A stretch of 64,000 nucleotides of DNA from Fibrobacter sp. UWEL (GTDB lineage Bacteria; Fibrobacterota; Fibrobacteria; Fibrobacterales; Fibrobacteraceae). Location of the stretch: contig NZ_FRBE01000006.1 of assembly GCF_900142535.1 (NCBI RefSeq), positions 1 through 64,000 on the forward strand, read 5' to 3'. Positions 61,213-64,000 of the stretch are shown here, piece after piece (within the stretch, counting starts at the first letter, position 1; each line of letters opens with the position of its first letter). The notes below the pieces were generated by a model. That model was not told the DNA's origin, did not search any database, and saw only the letters and a program-made list of their open reading frames with translations. The position numbers and the translations under genes were made by a program.

Positions 61213-61268
61213 TAGGAAAAGACCTTTAACGCACAAACCAATACGCACCTAAACCTTTCAAACCTTGC
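61213..61268 (-). repeat. 56-bp duplicated gene-start region, remnant with ATG changed to ATT
   Basis: It matches 60279-60334 at 54 of 56 positions by eye. The base at 61240 changes the ATG of the intact copy to ATT. The shared codons (GLCVKGLFL) are then followed by a stop. It lies between type A copy 2 and type B copy 1 with no gene attached. Confidence 0.75.
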
Positions 61269-61299
61269 TATTCCAAGCACAAACAAAATAGCAAAGATT

Positions 61300-62223
61300 T
61301 TAAAGATTTATTTCAAGGCCACCAAAACCGGACCAGTGCCAGCCTTCAAATTCACCGAAGACGCTGGTTGCGCCCAGACGAATTCCAACACCATTACCGA
61401 AAATATAACCTACGCTAAAGTGGTTGGTAAAGACAGCTGCCGGTAAATAGTCACCCTTAGTCTTGACAATATTAGAAGTAAAATCTCCAGAGGGGTCTTC
61501 ATCAAATATATTATCAGGCCAGTAGACACTTCCGGAATAGGTTAGCGAAAACTGATTCCAATAGGCTGATGCATAAATTCCCGGAGAAACGATTCCAGAA
61601 AAACTGGGCTCTTCATCTTTTTCATAGCTTTCGCCATAATGCAATTTATCCGACACCTCGCAACCATCCAGACCACAGACATAGTATTTTGAGCAACCAA
61701 GAGACAAGCCCTCTCGTTCCTGTAGCACAGACATCACCCCCAAAGTAAGTGTTCCCCCTACTTCAAAATGTTTCGTGTTAAACCCTGCGGAACCCGAAAC
61801 ATAGAGGGCATTGTCAAAACCAAACCCTACTCCCCATGTCATCAGGTCCTTTTTATTGATGAACTGGAAGGTCCCATACCAGGGATATGTGGTCACGTCA
61901 TAAAACAGTTCAGAAATTTTGTATTCCGGCTTTGGCTTTACGGCACCGCATTGATTGCAAAAGCTAAAGCTTTCCGGTGTTTGAACATTTTCTAACTCGC
62001 CTGCCCTTACGCGGTCTGAGCCACCATATCGAACACCTCCACTAATACGCACTTTGCCTGTATGGGAAGCCATTTCCTGATCGGCCCCATGTACATCGGG
62101 AGCGGGCAAAACTTCTACCGCAGCCTTCTTCAAAAGTAGCCGACTGTGAACCGTTTCACAACCGCTAAGCAAAAACGCGGCAATCAAAGCAAATGCAAAT
62201 AAAACAAGTGTGCGGAACTTCAT
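61300..62223 (-). CDS. Lipoprotein of tandem array, type A (copy 2)
   Basis: The ATG at 62221-62223 gives 307 residues with signal MKFRTLVLFAFALIAAFLLSGC; an upstream in-frame start at 62244 is less likely. The signature reads AAVEVLPAPDVHGADQEM, followed by VRISGGVRYGG, close to copy 1 (VRISGGARFGG). Copy 2 has two extra loops with paired Cys: CNQCGAVKP (about 93-101) and a Cys-rich stretch CSKYYVCGLDGC (about 180-191). The end FGEFEGWHWSGFGGLEINL equals that of copy 1. Function unknown. Confidence 0.8.
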   Translation of the reverse strand: MKFRTLVLFAFALIAAFLLSGCETVHSRLLLKKAAVEVLPAPDVHGADQEMASHTGKVRISGGVRYGGSDRVRAGELENVQTPESFSFCNQCGAVKPKPEYKISELFYDVTTYPWYGTFQFINKKDLMTWGVGFGFDNALYVSGSAGFNTKHFEVGGTLTLGVMSVLQEREGLSLGCSKYYVCGLDGCEVSDKLHYGESYEKDEEPSFSGIVSPGIYASAYWNQFSLTYSGSVYWPDNIFDEDPSGDFTSNIVKTKGDYLPAAVFTNHFSVGYIFGNGVGIRLGATSVFGEFEGWHWSGFGGLEINL

Positions 62224-62291
62224 TATTCTTTTTCCATCTACCAATAAACCTAGCTTATTTTATATACAATGTTTGTTCGTTCATCATCATT

Positions 62292-63059
62292 CTAAGGAAT
62301 ATAGCTTACGCCACCAAAACCAGACCAATAACGTTTATCAAAGTTTTCTCCATGAACGCCAACCGAGCCCAGTCTTACTCTCCAATGATCATTTAAGCGG
62401 TAGCTAGCCGAAGCATATAGGGTGTAGACTCTAGGCGAAAAAGGCACGTCTTCAAGTTCCATATCCCCTTCATAGGTGCTTGCAGAAATTTCAAGGCCAA
62501 AGTCTCCCAGATAAGCGCCAGCATAGCCACCATATATAACGGAGGTTCCGTTGTTGGAATGATGGCTATATTCCTTAACCTCGTTAAAGACTAGCATAGA
62601 GGTGACAGTCATATCCCCTTCACAGTCATAGTCGCGATGGTTCATCCACACACCGCCAGAAAACCCGATTTCAAAATGGTTTGTATTCAACCCGAGAGAC
62701 GCAAACGTATATAAGCCATTGTTGATGCCAACTCCCGTATTGACCATGAATATGTTTTTCTTGAGTGCCAATTCTGCAGCAGCATTAACGAATCCGTATT
62801 CAAGACTGTATGCAAAATCAACACTACGGCCATTGCGGTAAACATCATCCACCTCCATTTTCTTTGAAGGTCCAGCATTCAAGCCACCAGAAAGACGGAC
62901 TTGATAGTCAGACGTCATGTGCTCACCTGCACCACGCATTTCAGGTGCAGGATTCACTTCCATCCGAATCTTGGAAATTCTAGGATCGCCTTCTGTAACG
63001 CAGCCACTCAATAAAAAAGCAGAAGCAATAAGAATCAAACTAATTATGCGAAAATTCAT
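62292..63059 (-). CDS. Lipoprotein of tandem array, type B (copy 2)
   Basis: The 255-residue product has signal MNFRIISLILIASAFLLSGC. The signature is RMEVNPAPEMRGAGEHM, and the middle and end match type B copy 1 (GINNGLYTFASLGLNTNHFE, SYRLNDHWRVRLGSV, YWSGFGGVSYIP). It is the shortest of the four. It lies 38 bases downstream of the partial gene at 63098, so the whole set is probably one transcript. Confidence 0.8.
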   Translation of the reverse strand: MNFRIISLILIASAFLLSGCVTEGDPRISKIRMEVNPAPEMRGAGEHMTSDYQVRLSGGLNAGPSKKMEVDDVYRNGRSVDFAYSLEYGFVNAAAELALKKNIFMVNTGVGINNGLYTFASLGLNTNHFEIGFSGGVWMNHRDYDCEGDMTVTSMLVFNEVKEYSHHSNNGTSVIYGGYAGAYLGDFGLEISASTYEGDMELEDVPFSPRVYTLYASASYRLNDHWRVRLGSVGVHGENFDKRYWSGFGGVSYIP

Positions 63060-63097
63060 GCAACCTCACTAGCCTTACGAGATTAAAATAACAATGT

Positions 63098-64000
63098 CTA
63101 GCGGGATACCATTTGTTCAAGGCACTGAGAAAAGGACTTTTCTTCATCAATGATGTACGCCATAGAAACAAGGCCATAATCGTCAAGATAATCCATATTT
63201 TCCACACTGCACTGTTCTTGAGAAATCTGTTCAATTTGAGCCTTTCTCCCGGAGCAAACCATATCGCCAGACTTTACGGTCACAGAAACATCCTGCCACA
63301 GCATATGGGCATGATTCAAGGTAATTTCATAAGTCTTTCCATTGACCGTAACAGTTTCGCTGGTATTTGTGTGGTTTACAATGGTAACGCCGTTTTCCAG
63401 TTCATCTTCCGGTTCATAGAATTCTTCTTCAAAAGTCAATGATCCCGCACCATTTGCAAGAAGGCTGTGGAGGCGTGCGAAGAATTCCGAATTCATGTAG
63501 TCGTAATCCGGATTCATATCGTAGGCGAAGGTTATTTTTTCCTTTTCAAACTTGACATAAACATTCACATACGAATCACCCACCATTTTCCAAACGCCAT
63601 CGAGCTGTCCAGAAGTACCGCCAATCAATACATCTGTAGAGCCAAGGATATCATGGATAAAGAGCGTATCTCCACTAAAATTGTACTGTGCCGTGTTCTG
63701 ACGGTTGCTATACCAACCATCAACCCACTTCACTCCCTCACCTTCTTTGAGACAACGACCTTCCAAGCCAAAATCCCAAACTAGAGTTCCAGCATTTGTT
63801 CCAGAGGGTTCTGCACTATAGTAAACCGGCATAAAATCATGGGCTGCGCTAAATTCCTTCGCAAACTTTGAGGAGGAACTTTCTGTCGTAGCGGATTCAC
63901 CAGCGGCGATCAGCTGATTCACGCATTCCCCAAATTCCTTTTCATTTCCCCAAGAGTAACGAGTCATCACATCAGGATTTGCATCCGAATAATGCAAGCC
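63098..64000 (-). CDS. Unknown protein, 5' end beyond the window
   Basis: The open frame covers at least 300 residues and runs off the window edge, so its start is not visible. It contains a Ser-rich stretch (ATTESSSSKFAKEFS), a beta-rich middle (GTLVWDFGLEGRC, WKMVGDSYVNVYVKFEKEK) and a Thr-rich TVNHTN-like region. Two similar segments, EKEFGECVNQLI near the visible start and EKSFSQCLEQMV at the end, suggest an internal duplication. The Ser-rich part fits a Fibrobacter surface protein. It is upstream of the four-lipoprotein array on the same strand. Confidence 0.7.
   Translation of the reverse strand, partial: GLHYSDANPDVMTRYSWGNEKEFGECVNQLIAAGESATTESSSSKFAKEFSAAHDFMPVYYSAEPSGTNAGTLVWDFGLEGRCLKEGEGVKWVDGWYSNRQNTAQYNFSGDTLFIHDILGSTDVLIGGTSGQLDGVWKMVGDSYVNVYVKFEKEKITFAYDMNPDYDYMNSEFFARLHSLLANGAGSLTFEEEFYEPEDELENGVTIVNHTNTSETVTVNGKTYEITLNHAHMLWQDVSVTVKSGDMVCSGRKAQIEQISQEQCSVENMDYLDDYGLVSMAYIIDEEKSFSQCLEQMVSR

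Noticed and set aside
1-64000. tRNA, rRNA or riboswitch genes
   Set aside because: I checked every gap by eye for cloverleaf and common riboswitch cores and saw none; a covariance search could still find a divergent one.

Overview
The window is chromosomal DNA from a Fibrobacter-like bacterium (phylum Fibrobacterota). Three things point there: a lipoprotein with the 'Fibrobacter succinogenes major paralogous domain' (TIGR02145-like, 4345-5553), a TIGR02147-type regulator next to a lipoprotein (15485-17580), and secreted proteins with poly-serine linkers and C-terminal ends that look like type IX secretion sorting domains (a pectin lyase at 23499-26447 and a secreted protein at 37975-39381). 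No phage, plasmid, insertion sequence, CRISPR array, rRNA or tRNA was seen. The assignment rests on protein families recognised by eye, not on a database search.

Layout. 1-5553: end of an unidentified gene, a DEAD-box RNA helicase, a Fic protein with altered catalytic and inhibitory motifs, glucokinase and a paralogous-domain lipoprotein. 5686-15153: recC-recB-recD as a compact operon. 15154-15484: a gene-free stretch of dispersed repeat elements and a terminator. 15485-18437: a coupled trio (TIGR02147 regulator, lipoprotein, TrmB-like methyltransferase), the last carrying two dispersed palindromic repeats inside its reading frame. 18468-26447: two envelope proteins of unknown role, a class I glutamine amidotransferase, a nitroreductase, a DHH phosphoesterase and a PL11 rhamnogalacturonan lyase. 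26942-32273: a very tight seven-gene run hisE-hisG-(EAL/HDOD)-recR-engB-mlaE-mlaF, followed by pyrC. 33367-37802: a small triple-repeat Cys/His protein, then an acyltransferase, RNase R and an RgpF-like protein. 37975-42503: secreted and outer-membrane proteins. 42594-45158: the classic rpmH-rnpA-yidD-yidC operon on the minus strand. 45334-49947: signalling genes (three GGDEF proteins, two with degenerate motifs and one also with an in-frame stop after its best start; an Rrf2-type regulator) plus DivIVA and a DUF167 protein. 50038-54203: a triple-domain FKBP isomerase, a one-TM protein and a PorV-like barrel that carries an inserted beta-propeller. 54204-54876: gene-free, with three 144-bp tandem copies and related hairpin elements. 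54877-59390: rsmG, an unknown envelope protein, a membrane protein, queH and a Zn-ribbon-like protein. 59493-64000: a minus-strand tandem array of four related lipoproteins in ABAB order, below a partial fifth gene.

The genes are mostly housekeeping (DNA repair, RNA processing, membrane insertion, nucleotide and histidine synthesis) interleaved with Fibrobacter envelope and secretion proteins. The most unusual signals are: the ABAB lipoprotein array with a duplicated 56-bp gene start whose ATG has become ATT; the repeat elements translated inside the TrmB-like gene; the barrel-propeller-barrel protein; the double degeneration of the Fic protein; the triple CxxC...C...H mini-protein; and the hairpin and GC-rich repeat family shared by 15154-15484 and 54204-54876.
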